Below, piece by piece: positions 47,366 to 57,376 of a stretch of DNA of 64,000 nt. This stretch comes from Mycolicibacterium pulveris (GTDB taxonomy: Bacteria > Actinomycetota > Actinomycetes > Mycobacteriales > Mycobacteriaceae). The notes beneath the pieces were generated by a model, which saw only the letters and a list, made by a program, of their open reading frames with translations, was not told the origin of the DNA and ran no database searches. The DNA lies in the NCBI RefSeq assembly GCF_010725725.1, contig NZ_AP022599.1, positions 310,001-374,000 on the forward strand, written 5' to 3'. The translations under genes and the position numbers were made by a program. The first letter of the stretch is position 1, and each line of letters starts with the position of its first letter.

Positions 47366-48062
47366 CTACATCGGATGCGGCGGTCAACGCATTCCACGCC
47401 GCCGCAGCCGCTTTGAGTTCGGCCTCCTTTTTCGTGCGGCCGACGCCCTTTCCGTACTCGGTCTCGGCGACGATCACCGTTGCGGTGAATTCCTTGTCGT
47501 GGTCGGGGCCCGTCGACGTCACCGCATACGCCGGCGCCCCCATACCCCGCTCCGCGGTCAGCTCCTGCAGGCTGCTCTTCCAGTCCAGGCCGGCGCCCAA
47601 AGTCGGGGCGGTGTCGAGCAATTCGCCGAACAACCGCAGGATGACCTCGCGCGCGGTCTCGATGCCGTGCTCGACATAGATTGCGCCGAGCAGGGATTCG
47701 ACGCCGTCGGCCAGAATACTGGCCTTGTTCGCGCCCCCGGAGTTCTCCTCGCCCTTACCCAGCAGCAGGTAGCTGCCCAACCCGCGGTCGGAGAGCTTGC
47801 GGCCGACGTCGGCCAGCGCCTGGGTGTTGACGATGCTGGCGCGCAGCTTGGCCAGATCGCCCTCGGAGCGGTCGGGGTGTCGGTGGTAGAGCTCTTCGGT
47901 GATGGTCAGCCCGAGCACGGCGTCGCCGAGAAACTCCAGCCGTTCGTTGGTGGGCAGCCCGCCGTGTTCGTATGAGTAACTGCGGTGCGTCAACGCCATC
48001 GTGAGCAGGTCGTCGGGCAGCTTCACGCCCAGCGCCTCCAGCAGCTGCTCCCGGTCAGTCAC
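47358..48062 (-). CDS. rnc: Ribonuclease III
   Basis: 234 aa from GTG 48062. The nuclease signature [12 protein letters not shown] is near residue 39, with the other catalytic acids in [15 protein letters not shown]; a double-stranded RNA-binding domain is at about 155-225 ([26 protein letters not shown]). Processes rRNA and structured RNAs. The start overlaps the DUF177 stop by 8 bp and the end overlaps mutM by 8 bp, so translation is coupled in both directions. Confidence 0.96.
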   Translation of the reverse strand: MTDREQLLEALGVKLPDDLLTMALTHRSYSYEHGGLPTNERLEFLGDAVLGLTITEELYHRHPDRSEGDLAKLRASIVNTQALADVGRKLSDRGLGSYLLLGKGEENSGGANKASILADGVESLLGAIYVEHGIETAREVILRLFGELLDTAPTLGAGLDWKSSLQELTAERGMGAPAYAVTSTGPDHDKEFTATVIVAETEYGKGVGRTKKEAELKAAAAAWNALTAASDVDA

Positions 48063-48642
48063 GGGCTTCCTCGTCGAAGAGCCCGGCCAGCTTGGCCCAC
48101 CGCGGGTCGATCTCCTCGTGGTGATGCCCCGGTTCGGCGGACGCCAACGCCACCCCGCACCGCGGGCACAGACCCTGGCACTCGGGGCCGCACAGCGGCG
48201 CGAACGGCAGCGCCAACCCGACCGCGTCGATGATCGGCTGCTCCAGGTCGATGGTGTCGGCGCCGCCGGCAACGCCCACCCGCGCGACCTCGTCGGCTTC
48301 GGTGGTCTCGTCGGTGGCGCTGTCCGGGTAGGCGAACAGCTCGGTCAGTTCGATCTCCACGCTGCCGGTGATGGCGGTCAGACAGCGCGCGCATTCCCCC
48401 GAGGTCGGGGCCGACACCCTGCCGGTGACCAGCACCCCCTCGGAGACGGATTCGATCCGAAGGTCCAGTTCCAGCGGTGCACCTTCGTCGATCGCGACCA
48501 GTTCGAGCCCGATGCGGGTGGGCCCGACCACGGTCTCGCACAGCGTCAGCATGGAGCCGGGCCGCCGGCCGAGTCGGGAGATGTCGATGACAAGCGGGGT
48601 TCGCGACTGTGGGTGCGCCGCCGCATTCGCATGCGTCGCCAT
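48055..48642 (-). CDS. DUF177/YceD-family protein (Rv2926c-like)
   Basis: 195 aa. Central CARC and C-terminal [13 protein letters not shown] form a probable zinc site. YceD proteins are usually paired with rpmF and act in rRNA metabolism; here, as in M. tuberculosis, rpmF does not follow and rnc does. The N-terminal 20 residues are variable. A nearly equal frame on +1 is a shadow. Confidence 0.9.
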   Translation of the reverse strand: MATHANAAAHPQSRTPLVIDISRLGRRPGSMLTLCETVVGPTRIGLELVAIDEGAPLELDLRIESVSEGVLVTGRVSAPTSGECARCLTAITGSVEIELTELFAYPDSATDETTEADEVARVGVAGGADTIDLEQPIIDAVGLALPFAPLCGPECQGLCPRCGVALASAEPGHHHEEIDPRWAKLAGLFDEEARD

Positions 48643-48673
48643 AGTTCAATCCTACGGCGACGCCTACCGGCCG

Positions 48674-49411
48674 CTATCGCGCTGCGTAGTCGTGGGTGCC
48701 TGCAGCGGTGCGCAGCTGGTGGCGCCCTCGGCCCACCGAGCGCAGGGTGCCGTTGAGGAAGTCCTCGAACTCGGCGAGCTTGCTGTCGACGTAGATGTCG
48801 CACTCGCCACGCAGCCGGTCGGCCTCGGCGTGCGCCGAGTCGATGAGGCGGGTGGCCTCGGCCGTGGCGGTCTGCACGATCTCGGTCTGCGACACCAGCC
48901 GCTGCTGCTCCTTGATGCCTTCCTGCACGGCCTTCTCGTAGGCGAGGTTGCCGTTCTCGATCAGGCGGTCGGCCTCGGTCTTGGCGCGGCCGGTGCTGGC
49001 CTCGTACTCGCGCTTGGCGGTGGCCGTGATGCGGTTGGCCTCTTCGCGGGCCTCGGTGACCATGCGCTCGCTGTGCTGACGAGCCTCGGCGACCATCCGG
49101 TCGGCCTGGGCCTTGGCATCGGCGAGCAGCCGGTCGGCCTCCGCGCGGGAGTGGTTGATCATGGAGTCGGCCTCGGCGGAGGCCGTGGCAACCATCGAGT
49201 CGGACTGCTCCTTGGCCTCGCGCAGCAACCCGTCACGCGCGTCCAGGACATCCTGGGCGTCGTCGAGTTCGCCGGGGATCGCGTCCTTGATGTCGTCGAG
49301 CAACTCGAGGACATCGCCGCGGGGAACCACGCATCCGGCCGTCATCGGCACACCGCGGGCTTCTTCGACAATCGCGCTCAGCTCGTCGAGCGCTTCAAAA
49401 ACTCGGTACAC
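48674..49411 (-). CDS. sepIVA: SepIVA, DivIVA-domain septation protein
   Basis: 245 aa. N-terminal MYRVFEALDELSAIVEEARG, a short hydrophobic loop, then one long coiled coil (about 50-225) rich in the repeated ADRLxxxAKxQADR pattern. It corresponds to M. tuberculosis Rv2927c / M. smegmatis SepIVA, a cytoplasmic protein required for division and polar growth. 31 bp before the DUF177 gene. In M. tuberculosis the PDIM locus begins on its other side; here a hemerythrin-like gene does. Confidence 0.92.
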   Translation of the reverse strand: MYRVFEALDELSAIVEEARGVPMTAGCVVPRGDVLELLDDIKDAIPGELDDAQDVLDARDGLLREAKEQSDSMVATASAEADSMINHSRAEADRLLADAKAQADRMVAEARQHSERMVTEAREEANRITATAKREYEASTGRAKTEADRLIENGNLAYEKAVQEGIKEQQRLVSQTEIVQTATAEATRLIDSAHAEADRLRGECDIYVDSKLAEFEDFLNGTLRSVGRGRHQLRTAAGTHDYAAR

Positions 49412-49690
49412 GGCAACACCCTCCAGGCGTAGTTGTCAGTTACTAGTGTGCCTGGTGTTACGCCTGTGACTCAGCTACCGACGCCGGTGTGTCGCGTTCG
49501 GGCGTCTTGCTGTGCCGCCGCTTCCCCAGGCTGCAACTCCGGTCTGAATTGCCAGTTCCGACATTATGTCAACAACAGCCGGCGTCAGCGACCCGCAGAG
49601 CGCCTCCTCGTCAGGGACGCGCCGAATGTCGGGTTGATGCACGCTCACCTCGATAAAGCGTCGAACAACCCCACACTCGACGGCTGACGG

Positions 49691-50257
49691 CTACCGGAGC
49701 ACGGCGGAGATGACGTCGCGCGCCCGGTCGAGCATCGAGGCGAACGGGCCGACGGCGAAGTTGGCGGTGGCCGACTCCACCCCAGCGTGCGGCCGGGTGG
49801 GCGCGATGCTCTGGGCGGCCTGCACGGCCTTGACCATCCGCTCCTTGGCCTCGGCGTCGAGCTCGCGCGCCAGTTTGTTGAACTCCTGCTGCTCTTCCTG
49901 CTCGGCGTGGTGCAGGACATCGTCGCGGAACCGCGTCAGCGCGTCGAGGAACTCCTTGCCGCCGATGTCCATCTTCTCCAGCGCCGACAGCTGTTCTTTG
50001 GCCTCGTGCTCCTCTTGCAGGCGGGCGTCGACGATCGCGTCGCCGTCGGCGATTTCGTGGCGGGCCCGCGGGTGCACCACCATCTCCTCGGCGGTCTCGT
50101 GCACCGCGAGCAGTTGGCGCAGTTCGACGAACGCGTTCTCGCGGGCTTTGTCATCAGATGCGCTGAGCACCTCTTCGAACAGGTCTTTGATCAGGTTGTG
50201 CTGATCGGTTAGGAACTTCACGACATCGTCGGTCGACTGGACAAACGTCTGCACCAT
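49691..50257 (-). CDS. Hemerythrin HHE-domain protein
   Basis: 188 aa from ATG 50257 (MVQTFVQSTDDVVKFL) with CGGAG upstream; a longer frame to 50311 is less likely. Iron-ligand pattern of HHE domains: TDQHNLIKDLFEE, VHETAEEMVVHP, LQEEHEAKEQL and VLHHAEQEEQQEFNKL. Probably a di-iron protein sensing or handling oxygen, NO or peroxide; mycobacterial relatives affect peroxide and macrolide susceptibility. Flanked by 279 bp on the sepIVA side with no visible gene. Confidence 0.88.
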   Translation of the reverse strand: MVQTFVQSTDDVVKFLTDQHNLIKDLFEEVLSASDDKARENAFVELRQLLAVHETAEEMVVHPRARHEIADGDAIVDARLQEEHEAKEQLSALEKMDIGGKEFLDALTRFRDDVLHHAEQEEQQEFNKLARELDAEAKERMVKAVQAAQSIAPTRPHAGVESATANFAVGPFASMLDRARDVISAVLR

Positions 50258-50338
50258 GGCAATAACTCCGTACTCAATGAATTGATGGGGCGCGAAGGGG
50301 CTGTGCGCCACCTTGCGGTTACCCCACGGGCGCGGAGA

Positions 50339-50815
50339 TCAACCCTTGAGCTTTGCCTGCAGCCGCCGGTTGACCGGCTCGGGCAGCAGTTCGCTGACGT
50401 CGCCGCCCAGCGACGCCACCTCCTTGGCCAGCGACGACGACACGAACGAATACCGCGGTGCGGTGGCCACGAAGAACGTGTCCACCCCGGCGATGTGTTT
50501 GTTCATCTGCGCCATCTGCAGCTCGTATTCGAAGTCGGTGCCGGTGCGCAGACCCTTGACGATCGCGGTGTACCCGTGCTTTCTGACGAAGTCGACCACC
50601 AGGCCCTCCCCCGCCTCGGCGCGCACGTTGGGCAGGTGTGCGGTCGACTCCTCGAGCATCGCGATCCGCTCGTCGAGGTCGAACATGCCCTTCTTGTTCG
50701 GGTTCACCAGCACCGCGATGATGACCTCGTCGAACTGGGCGGCCGCACGTTCGAAGACGTCGACATGGCCGAGGGTCACCGGGTCGAAGGAGCCCGGGCA
50801 TACCACGCCGCTCAT
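50339..50815 (-). CDS. coaD: Phosphopantetheine adenylyltransferase
   Basis: 158 aa. Nucleotidyltransferase motif [17 protein letters not shown] (TxxH loop), [19 protein letters not shown] and the ISSTxIR-equivalent [13 protein letters not shown]. It makes dephospho-CoA from phosphopantetheine and ATP. 24 bp after rsmD; the rsmD-coaD pair is conserved (Rv2966c-Rv2965c). Confidence 0.97.
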   Translation of the reverse strand: MSGVVCPGSFDPVTLGHVDVFERAAAQFDEVIIAVLVNPNKKGMFDLDERIAMLEESTAHLPNVRAEAGEGLVVDFVRKHGYTAIVKGLRTGTDFEYELQMAQMNKHIAGVDTFFVATAPRYSFVSSSLAKEVASLGGDVSELLPEPVNRRLQAKLKG

Positions 50816-50839
50816 GGGTGATGACGCTAGCAGGGCTGT

Positions 50840-51418
50840 TCAGGCGGGTTCCGGAGCCGCACCCGCGGTGACTTCGGCCAGTTCGATACGGGTGTCGCCG
50901 TAGCGCCGCGGTTCCCACGGCCTCCAGCCGTCGGGCCAGGTCAGCTCGGGCCCGGACGCGCCGCGTTCGACGGCGACGACGGTGCCCGGTGCGGTCCACC
51001 CGTGCCGGCTCAACGCGCGCAGCACGCGGTGCATTTCGGCGGCGTCGACGTCGTAGGGCGGGTCGGCCAGCACCAGGTCCACCGGGTGCTGCGGGCCCGA
51101 CGCCAGCACCGCGGCCACCGGGCCGCGCCGCACCGTCGCCCCCGTCACGCCGAGGGTGGCGATGTTCTCGGCGATGACGGCGACCGAGCGGGCATCGGAC
51201 TCCACGAACAACACCGTCGCCGCGCCGCGCGACAGCGCCTCGAGCCCCAGTGCGCCCGAGCCGGCGTAGAGATCGAGCACCGATGCGCCGGCGAGGTCGA
51301 CCCGCGCGGTCAGCACGTTGAACAGCGCCTCGCGCACCCGGTCGGTGGTCGGTCGAGTTCCGGTGCGCGGCACCGTGATTCGGCGTCCACCCAGCGTGCC
51401 GGCGATGATGCGGGTCAG
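50840..51418 (-). CDS. rsmD: 16S rRNA (guanine966-N2)-methyltransferase, apparent CTG start
   Basis: 192 aa if started at CTG 51418. SAM motif [19 protein letters not shown] (about 55) and the catalytic LADPPYDV (about 125) identify RsmD. The family N-terminus RIIAG..GGRR is encoded upstream of the first GTG (51373), and the only codon that can start it is CTG, lying in a CTGA overlap with the pyruvate carboxylase stop, just where ATGA would be expected. Starting at GTG 51373 would lose 15 conserved residues. Product call firm, start inferred. Confidence 0.88.
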   Translation of the reverse strand: MTRIIAGTLGGRRITVPRTGTRPTTDRVREALFNVLTARVDLAGASVLDLYAGSGALGLEALSRGAATVLFVESDARSVAVIAENIATLGVTGATVRRGPVAAVLASGPQHPVDLVLADPPYDVDAAEMHRVLRALSRHGWTAPGTVVAVERGASGPELTWPDGWRPWEPRRYGDTRIELAEVTAGAAPEPA

Positions 51419-54400
51419 CTGACCACCACCAGCAGGTCACCGCCCTCGACCTGGGCGGTCGCCGACACCGCGACCCTGCTGACCTTGCCGGTTTTGGGCG
51501 CGGTGATCGCGGCTTCCATCTTCATCGCTTCTATCGTGGCGATGGTCTGGCCTGCTTTCACCTGGTCGTCGGCGGCGACGTTGACGGTGACCACCCCGGC
51601 GAACGGCGCCGCGACGTGATCGGGGTTGTCGCGGTCGGCTTTCTCGGCGGCCGGGACGTCGCTGGCGATGCTGCGGTCGCGCACCACGACCGGGCGTAGC
51701 TGGCCGTTGATGATGCACATCACCGTGCGCATGCCGCGTTCGTCGGGGTCGGAGACGGCCTCGAGCCCGATCAGCAGTTCCACGCCACGCTCGAGCTTGA
51801 CGCGGTGCTCCTCGCCGGAGCGCAGCCCGTAGAAGAACTGGTTGGCCGACAGGCTGGAGGTGTCCCCGTAGAGTTCGCGGTGCGCCTCGAATTCCTCTGT
51901 CGGACCGGGGAAAAGCAACCGGTTCAGGGTCGCTTGCCTGCGCGGGCCGGATTGGGTCAGCGCCGCCTCGTCCTCGGCGCTGAGCTGCTGCGCAGGCTTG
52001 GCCGACGGCCGGTCCGCGAGCACCTTGCTGCGCAGCGGCTCGGGCCACCCGCCCGGCGGATCGCCGAGTTCGCCACGGAAGAAACCGATCACCGAATCGG
52101 GGATGTCCAACCGGGACGGGTCCGAGGCGAACTCCTCGGCGCTGATGCCCGCGCCCAGCAGCGCGAGCGCGAGGTCACCGACCACCTTCGACGACGGGGT
52201 CACTTTCACCAGCCGGCCCAGAATCCGGTCGGCCGCAGCGTAATTGGCCTCGATCTGTTCGAACCGGTCACCGAAACCCAGCGCGATCGCCTGCTGACGC
52301 AGGTTGGACAGCTGACCGCCCGGGATCTCGTGGCGATACACCCGGCCGGTCGGGGAAGGCGGACCAGACGCCGCAACATCGAATGGCGCGTAGACCTTTC
52401 GCAGCGCCTCCCAGTACGGTTCCAGGTCGCACACCGCCGACAGCGACAAGCCGGTGTCGTGTGCGGTGTGCGCGGTCGCCGCGACGATCGAGCTCAGCGC
52501 CGGCTGGCTGGTGGTGCCCGCCAGCGGGGCCGCCGCGCCGTCGACCGCGTTGGCGCCGGCCTGCCAGGCGGCCAGATACGTCGCCAGCTGCCCGCCGGGC
52601 GTGTCGTGGGTGTGCACGTGCACGGGCAGGTCGAATCGGCTGCGCAGCGCGGTGATCAGGGTGTGCGCGGCGTGCGGGCGCAGCAGCCCGGCCATGTCCT
52701 TGATCGCCAGGACGTGCGCGCCGGCCTCCACGATCTGCTCGGCCAGCTTGAGGTAGTAGTCCAGGGTGTAGAGGTTTTCGCCGGGGTCGGCCAGATCCCC
52801 GGTGTAGCTCATCGCGACCTCGGCGACCGCCGTGCCGGTCTCACGGACCGCGTCGATGGCCGGGCGCATCGACTCGACGTTGTTGAGAGCATCGAAGATG
52901 CGGTAGATGTCGATGCCGGTGGCGGTCGCCTCGGCCACGAACGCGTAGGTGACCGACTCCGGATACGGCGTGTAGCCGACGGTGTTGCGGCCCCGCAGCA
53001 GCATCTGCAGGCAGATGTTGGGGATCGCCTCACGCAATGCCGCCAGCCGCTCCCACGGGTCTTCTTTCAAGAACCGAAGCGCCACATCGTAAGTCGCGCC
53101 GCCCCAGCATTCCACCGACAACAGCTGCGGGCACATCCGCGCGACATAGGGCGCCACCTCCAACAGTCCGGTGCTGCGCACCCGCGTCGCCAGCAGGGAC
53201 TGGTGCGCGTCGCGGAACGTGGTGTCGGTGACGCGCAGCGGCTTCGAGTCGCGCAGCCACCACGCAAAGCCTTGCGGGCCCAGCTCGTTCAGCAGCTGCT
53301 TGGACCCGTTCGGCGGCTGCTCGCTCAGATCGATCTGGGGCAGCTTGTCCCGCGGATAGACCGACGCGCTGCGCGCGCCGTGCGGTTGGTTGACCGTGAC
53401 GTCGGCCAGGTAGTTGAGGATCTTGGTGCCGCGGTCGGCCGGGGTCTGCGCGGTCAGCAGATACGGGCGTTCGTCGATGAACGACGTGTTGACGCGCCCG
53501 GCGCGGAAGTCGGGGTCGTTGACCACCGCCATCAGGAACGGGATGTTCGTCGATACCCCGCGAATCCGGAACTCCGCCAACGCCCGTCGCGCCCTGGCGA
53601 CGGCGGCGGGCAGGTCCCGGCCCCGGCAGGTCAACTTCACCAGCATCGAATCGAAATGGGCGCTGATCTCCGCGCCCAGGTGCGATCCGCCGTCCAGCCG
53701 GATGCCCGCCCCGCCGGGCGAGCGGTACGCGGTGATGCGCCCGGTGTCGGGGCGGAAGCCGTTGGCGGGATCCTCGGTGGTGATCCGGCATTGCATCGCC
53801 GCGCCCCGCACTCGCAGCGTGTCCTGGTTCAGGCCAAGGGATTCCAGCGTCTGGCCGTCGGCGATGCGCAGTTGGGAGCCCACCAGGTCGACGTCGGTGA
53901 TCTCCTCGGTCACGGTGTGCTCGACCTGGATGCGCGGGTTGCATTCGATGAACACGTAGTGGCCGCGTTCGTCGAGCAGGAACTCGACGGTACCGGCGTA
54001 GCTGTAGTCGATGTGGCGGGCGAAGGCGACCGCGTCGGCACACATGCGGGCGCGCAGATCCTCCGACAGGTTGGGCGCCGGGGCCAGCTCGATGACTTTC
54101 TGGTGGCGCCGCTGCACGCTGCAGTCGCGCTCGAACAGGTGCATGACGTTGCCGTGGGTGTCGGCCAGGATCTGCACCTCGATGTGGCGCGGGTTCACCA
54201 CGGCCTGTTCCAGATACAGCGTCGGATCGCCGAACGCCGACTCGGCCTCGCGGGAGGCCGCCTCGATCGCCTCGGCCAGCGCGTCGGCATCGGCGACGTA
54301 GCGCATGCCCCGTCCCCCGCCGCCCGACACCGCCTTGACGAACAGCGGGAACTGCATCGTCTCCGCCGCGGCGATCAGCTCCTGCGCCGAGGCCGACGGC

Positions 54401-54807
54401 GCCGAGGAGTCCAGCACCGGCAGCCCCGCGTCCCGGGCCGCCGCGATCGCACGCGATTTGTTGCCGGTCAGCTCCAGCACCTCGGCGCTCGGACCGATGA
54501 ACGTGATACCCGCCGCCGCGCACGCCGCGGCCAGCTCCGGGTTCTCCGACAAGAACCCGTACCCCGGATAGACCGCGTCGGCGCCGGCACCCCGTGCGAC
54601 ACGGACGATTTCGTCGACCGACAGGTAGGCCCGCACCGGATGCCCGGTCTCACCGATCTGATACGACTCGTCGGCCTTGAGCCGATGCAGCGAGTTGCGG
54701 TCCTCGTACGGATACACCGCGACAGTGGCGATCCCCAGCTCGTAGGCGGCCCGGAACGCCCGGATCGCGATCTCGCCGCGATTGGCCACAAGAACTTTAG
54801 AGATCAC
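51415..54807 (-). CDS. pyc: Pyruvate carboxylase
   Basis: 1130 aa. Biotin carboxylase (about 1-455; [27 protein letters not shown]), carboxyltransferase (about 520-800; [19 protein letters not shown], with [10 protein letters not shown] metal ligands), PYC_OADA middle region, and biotinyl domain with EAMKME, biotin Lys at about 1096. Converts pyruvate, bicarbonate and ATP to oxaloacetate, the anaplerotic step. GTG 54807. Called pca in M. tuberculosis (Rv2967c). Full length, coupled to rsmD. Confidence 0.97.
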   Translation of the reverse strand: MISKVLVANRGEIAIRAFRAAYELGIATVAVYPYEDRNSLHRLKADESYQIGETGHPVRAYLSVDEIVRVARGAGADAVYPGYGFLSENPELAAACAAAGITFIGPSAEVLELTGNKSRAIAAARDAGLPVLDSSAPSASAQELIAAAETMQFPLFVKAVSGGGGRGMRYVADADALAEAIEAASREAESAFGDPTLYLEQAVVNPRHIEVQILADTHGNVMHLFERDCSVQRRHQKVIELAPAPNLSEDLRARMCADAVAFARHIDYSYAGTVEFLLDERGHYVFIECNPRIQVEHTVTEEITDVDLVGSQLRIADGQTLESLGLNQDTLRVRGAAMQCRITTEDPANGFRPDTGRITAYRSPGGAGIRLDGGSHLGAEISAHFDSMLVKLTCRGRDLPAAVARARRALAEFRIRGVSTNIPFLMAVVNDPDFRAGRVNTSFIDERPYLLTAQTPADRGTKILNYLADVTVNQPHGARSASVYPRDKLPQIDLSEQPPNGSKQLLNELGPQGFAWWLRDSKPLRVTDTTFRDAHQSLLATRVRSTGLLEVAPYVARMCPQLLSVECWGGATYDVALRFLKEDPWERLAALREAIPNICLQMLLRGRNTVGYTPYPESVTYAFVAEATATGIDIYRIFDALNNVESMRPAIDAVRETGTAVAEVAMSYTGDLADPGENLYTLDYYLKLAEQIVEAGAHVLAIKDMAGLLRPHAAHTLITALRSRFDLPVHVHTHDTPGGQLATYLAAWQAGANAVDGAAAPLAGTTSQPALSSIVAATAHTAHDTGLSLSAVCDLEPYWEALRKVYAPFDVAASGPPSPTGRVYRHEIPGGQLSNLRQQAIALGFGDRFEQIEANYAAADRILGRLVKVTPSSKVVGDLALALLGAGISAEEFASDPSRLDIPDSVIGFFRGELGDPPGGWPEPLRSKVLADRPSAKPAQQLSAEDEAALTQSGPRRQATLNRLLFPGPTEEFEAHRELYGDTSSLSANQFFYGLRSGEEHRVKLERGVELLIGLEAVSDPDERGMRTVMCIINGQLRPVVVRDRSIASDVPAAEKADRDNPDHVAAPFAGVVTVNVAADDQVKAGQTIATIEAMKMEAAITAPKTGKVSRVAVSATAQVEGGDLLVVVS

Positions 54808-54841
54808 GCGCCACCCTAACCCGGTCCGAAAACAGTGGGAT

Positions 54842-55474
54842 CTAAACGAGCGTGGACCAATAGCTCCAGAACCGCACGAGGATCAGAAGGATCAGCGCGG
54901 TGAACCACAACGCCACCAGCGACCAACGCCAGGTGTACAGGCCGCGCGCGACGGCGCCGCCGCGTTGAGGTTGCACGGCGATGGCAGCGGCCACGACCAG
55001 CAGTGGGATGGTCACGGCCCACACCACCATGCAGTACGGGCACAACGCCCCGATGCGGTACAGGCTCTGGAAGATCAGCCAGTGCACGAACCCCGCGCCC
55101 AGCAGCGTTCCGATCGCCAGACCGGCCCAGTACCAGCGGGGCAGCTCGACACGGGCGAGCGCGATGACACCGGTCACCACGACGACGGTGAACGCGACGA
55201 CACCGACCAGCGGGTTGGGGAAACCGAACAGCGACGCCTGCGGGGTGATCATCACCGAACCGCACGACAGCACCGGGTTGATGCTGCAGGTCGGCACGTA
55301 GTCGGGGTTGATCAGCGTTTGAATCTTCTCGACGGTCAACGTGAACGACGCCGCCAGACCCGCGAGCCCGCCGATCAGCAGCCAGATCGCGCTCGCCCGC
55401 CGCACCGGCACCCCCGTCGGCGCGTCGGCCGCGGGTTCGCTCGGGGCGTCGGTGCCGGGCGCGGTGACGGTCAC
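54842..55474 (-). CDS. VKOR-family membrane oxidoreductase (disulfide-bond formation)
   Basis: 210 aa from GTG 55474, overlapping the DsbA-like stop by 4 bp. Four or five membrane helices; loop cysteines Cys63 and Cys71 (PTCSINPVLSCGS) and the active-site CPYC at 145-148. It reoxidises a DsbA-like partner with quinone, and the partner is the adjacent upstream gene. The equivalent pair in M. tuberculosis is Rv2968c-Rv2969c. Confidence 0.93.
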   Translation of the reverse strand: MTVTAPGTDAPSEPAADAPTGVPVRRASAIWLLIGGLAGLAASFTLTVEKIQTLINPDYVPTCSINPVLSCGSVMITPQASLFGFPNPLVGVVAFTVVVVTGVIALARVELPRWYWAGLAIGTLLGAGFVHWLIFQSLYRIGALCPYCMVVWAVTIPLLVVAAAIAVQPQRGGAVARGLYTWRWSLVALWFTALILLILVRFWSYWSTLV

Positions 55475-56247
55475 GGCGCCGGGACCACCGGGGTCGGATC
55501 GGGCGCGGGCGGCGGCGCACCGGCGTCCAGCGCGGGCACGTTGCCGACGATCTCCTCGATCTTGGCGATCAGCGCATCGGGCGTGCTGGGGTTGTAATCC
55601 TCGCCGTTGATGCGGATCGTCGGCGTGGCCTTCACGCCGCTGGCGGCGGCCATGCCCTTCACCATGTCGTTGTAGCGGCCCTTGTTGATGCATTCGGGGA
55701 CCCCGCCGGCCGCGCCGGCCTGCCGGGCCACCTCGATGAGCCGGGCGTTGTCGGGGAACGGGCCGACGCCCTCGGGTGGCTGCTGGGCGAACAGCGCGGA
55801 GTGGAACCGCCGGAACGCATCGATGGACTCGTCGGCCACGCAGTAGGCCGCGTTGGCCGCGCGGGTCGAGTACCCGTCGCCCTGGCGGTCCAGGATGGAG
55901 ATCATGTGGAAGTCGGCGGCGATGGCACCGCTGTCGATCAGCTTGCTCAGGGTGGGGCCGAACAGCTTCTCGAAATTGCCGCACGCCGGGCACAAGAAGT
56001 CCTCGAACAGCGACACCACGGCCTTGGGCTCCGACGAGCCTTCCTGGGTGATCAGGTCACTGGACGTCACCCGGACCGCCTGGACCTCGCCGTCGCCGGG
56101 TTTGTCCTCGGCCGACATGACGATGTAGAGCACCAACGCCACGGCGAAGATCACGACGACCGAGGTCAACCCGATCTGAATCGCCAGGTTGCGCTTGCGG
56201 TCCGCCGCCTTGAGGTCGTAGCGAGGGTTCTTCTTGGGTTTGGCCAC
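55471..56247 (-). CDS. DsbA-like membrane-anchored thiol oxidoreductase
   Basis: 258 aa from GTG 56247. Basic cytoplasmic start (AKPKKNPRYDLKAADRKR), one membrane anchor (about 23-45), then an extracellular thioredoxin/DsbA_4 domain with CPAC at residues 86-89, a second Cys pair (YCVAD, PECINKG) and the cis-Pro in VKATPTIRING. C-terminal Pro-rich tail. Introduces disulfides into exported proteins, recycled by the VKOR partner. Confidence 0.93.
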   Translation of the reverse strand: MAKPKKNPRYDLKAADRKRNLAIQIGLTSVVVIFAVALVLYIVMSAEDKPGDGEVQAVRVTSSDLITQEGSSEPKAVVSLFEDFLCPACGNFEKLFGPTLSKLIDSGAIAADFHMISILDRQGDGYSTRAANAAYCVADESIDAFRRFHSALFAQQPPEGVGPFPDNARLIEVARQAGAAGGVPECINKGRYNDMVKGMAAASGVKATPTIRINGEDYNPSTPDALIAKIEEIVGNVPALDAGAPPPAPDPTPVVPAP

Positions 56248-56281
56248 GGGGTAAGCGTACCGGCGGGCCTGCGGCTGGTGC

Positions 56282-57376
56282 TCAGACGCGGGCCAGGTGT
56301 GCGCGCATCGCCGAGACGCTCTCGGCCATCGCGGTGGCGCTGTCCCCGCCGAGCGGAAAGAAGTTCGCGAACGCGTGCACCAGCGACCCGAACTCGCGGT
56401 AGTCGACCGCGACGCCGGCGGCCCGCATAGCCTCGGCATACTGTCTGCCCTCGTCGCGCAGCGGATCGAACCCGGCCGTCAGCACCAGCGCGGGCGGCAG
56501 GCCCGACAGGTCGTCGGCGTGCAGCGGCGAGACCCGCGGATCCGACGGCTCCACCGCCGCGCCGTCCAGGTAGTGCGCGTGGAACCAGTCCAGATCCTGC
56601 TTGGTCAGGAAGAACCCCTCGGCGAACAGGGTTTTGGATCGGGTTTCGCTGCTGTAGTCGGTGACCGGATAGAACAGCAGCTGCAGCGCGGGCAACCGCG
56701 TTCCCTCGGTTCGCGCGCGCAGGGCGACCAGCGCGGCCTGGTTACCGCCCGCGCTGTCGCCGCCGACCGCGACCCGTTGCGGATCCGCGCCGAGCTCGGC
56801 GGCGTTCTCGAGCGCCCAGGTGAAGGCGGCATACGCATCGTCGGTGCCCGCGGGCGCCTTGTGCTCGGGCGCCAACCGGTAGTCCACGGACAGCACGTGC
56901 ACGTCGCCGGCGCGGCAGAGCTGGCGACACAGGTCGTCGTGGGTGTCGATGCTGCCGATCACCTGGCCGCCGCCGTGGTAGTAGACCAGCAGCGGCGCGG
57001 CCTCGGCGGCAGGCCGGTAGTGCCGCGCGGCGATGTCGCCGGCCGGGCCGGGGATCGAGAGATCGCTCACCCCGGCCACCGGGATGATCTGCCGGAAGCT
57101 CGCGGACAACATCTCCAGCTGCTGGCGCGCGACGTTGACGTCGTCGCTGGACACCAGCCCGTCGATGCCTGCGGCCTTCTGCCCGGCGAGCATCAACTGC
57201 AGCGTCGTGTCCAGCGTGTTGCCGTCGATGGTGATCGAACGTCCGCCGAGCAGCGCGCGCTTGACCGGGTCGGGGATTCGGGGAAGCGCGCGCAGGGTGA
57301 GGCCGGCAACGGCGTTGACGATGGTGTCCTTGCGGCTCGGGCTCCACGAAACCGCGCCTGGCAGACTTTGAACCAT
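56282..57376 (-). CDS. lipN: HSL-family esterase/lipase LipN
   Basis: 364 aa from ATG 57376; SD AAGGAGAT gives correct spacing, and a GTG 18 bp upstream is the alternative. Oxyanion motif YYHGGGQV (about 137), nucleophile elbow GGDSAGGNQ (about 212), Asp in GFDPLRDEG (about 305) and His in SLVHAFANF (about 335). Hydrolyses short acyl esters; position matches Rv2970c. Its ATG overlaps the divergent aldo-keto reductase ATG by 2 bp, so its SD lies in the other gene's first codons. Confidence 0.92.
   Translation of the reverse strand: MVQSLPGAVSWSPSRKDTIVNAVAGLTLRALPRIPDPVKRALLGGRSITIDGNTLDTTLQLMLAGQKAAGIDGLVSSDDVNVARQQLEMLSASFRQIIPVAGVSDLSIPGPAGDIAARHYRPAAEAAPLLVYYHGGGQVIGSIDTHDDLCRQLCRAGDVHVLSVDYRLAPEHKAPAGTDDAYAAFTWALENAAELGADPQRVAVGGDSAGGNQAALVALRARTEGTRLPALQLLFYPVTDYSSETRSKTLFAEGFFLTKQDLDWFHAHYLDGAAVEPSDPRVSPLHADDLSGLPPALVLTAGFDPLRDEGRQYAEAMRAAGVAVDYREFGSLVHAFANFFPLGGDSATAMAESVSAMRAHLARV

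Noticed and set aside
49433..49687. 84-codon open frame between sepIVA and the hemerythrin-like gene
   Set aside because: No start signal or family resemblance; the region must carry the sepIVA promoter.
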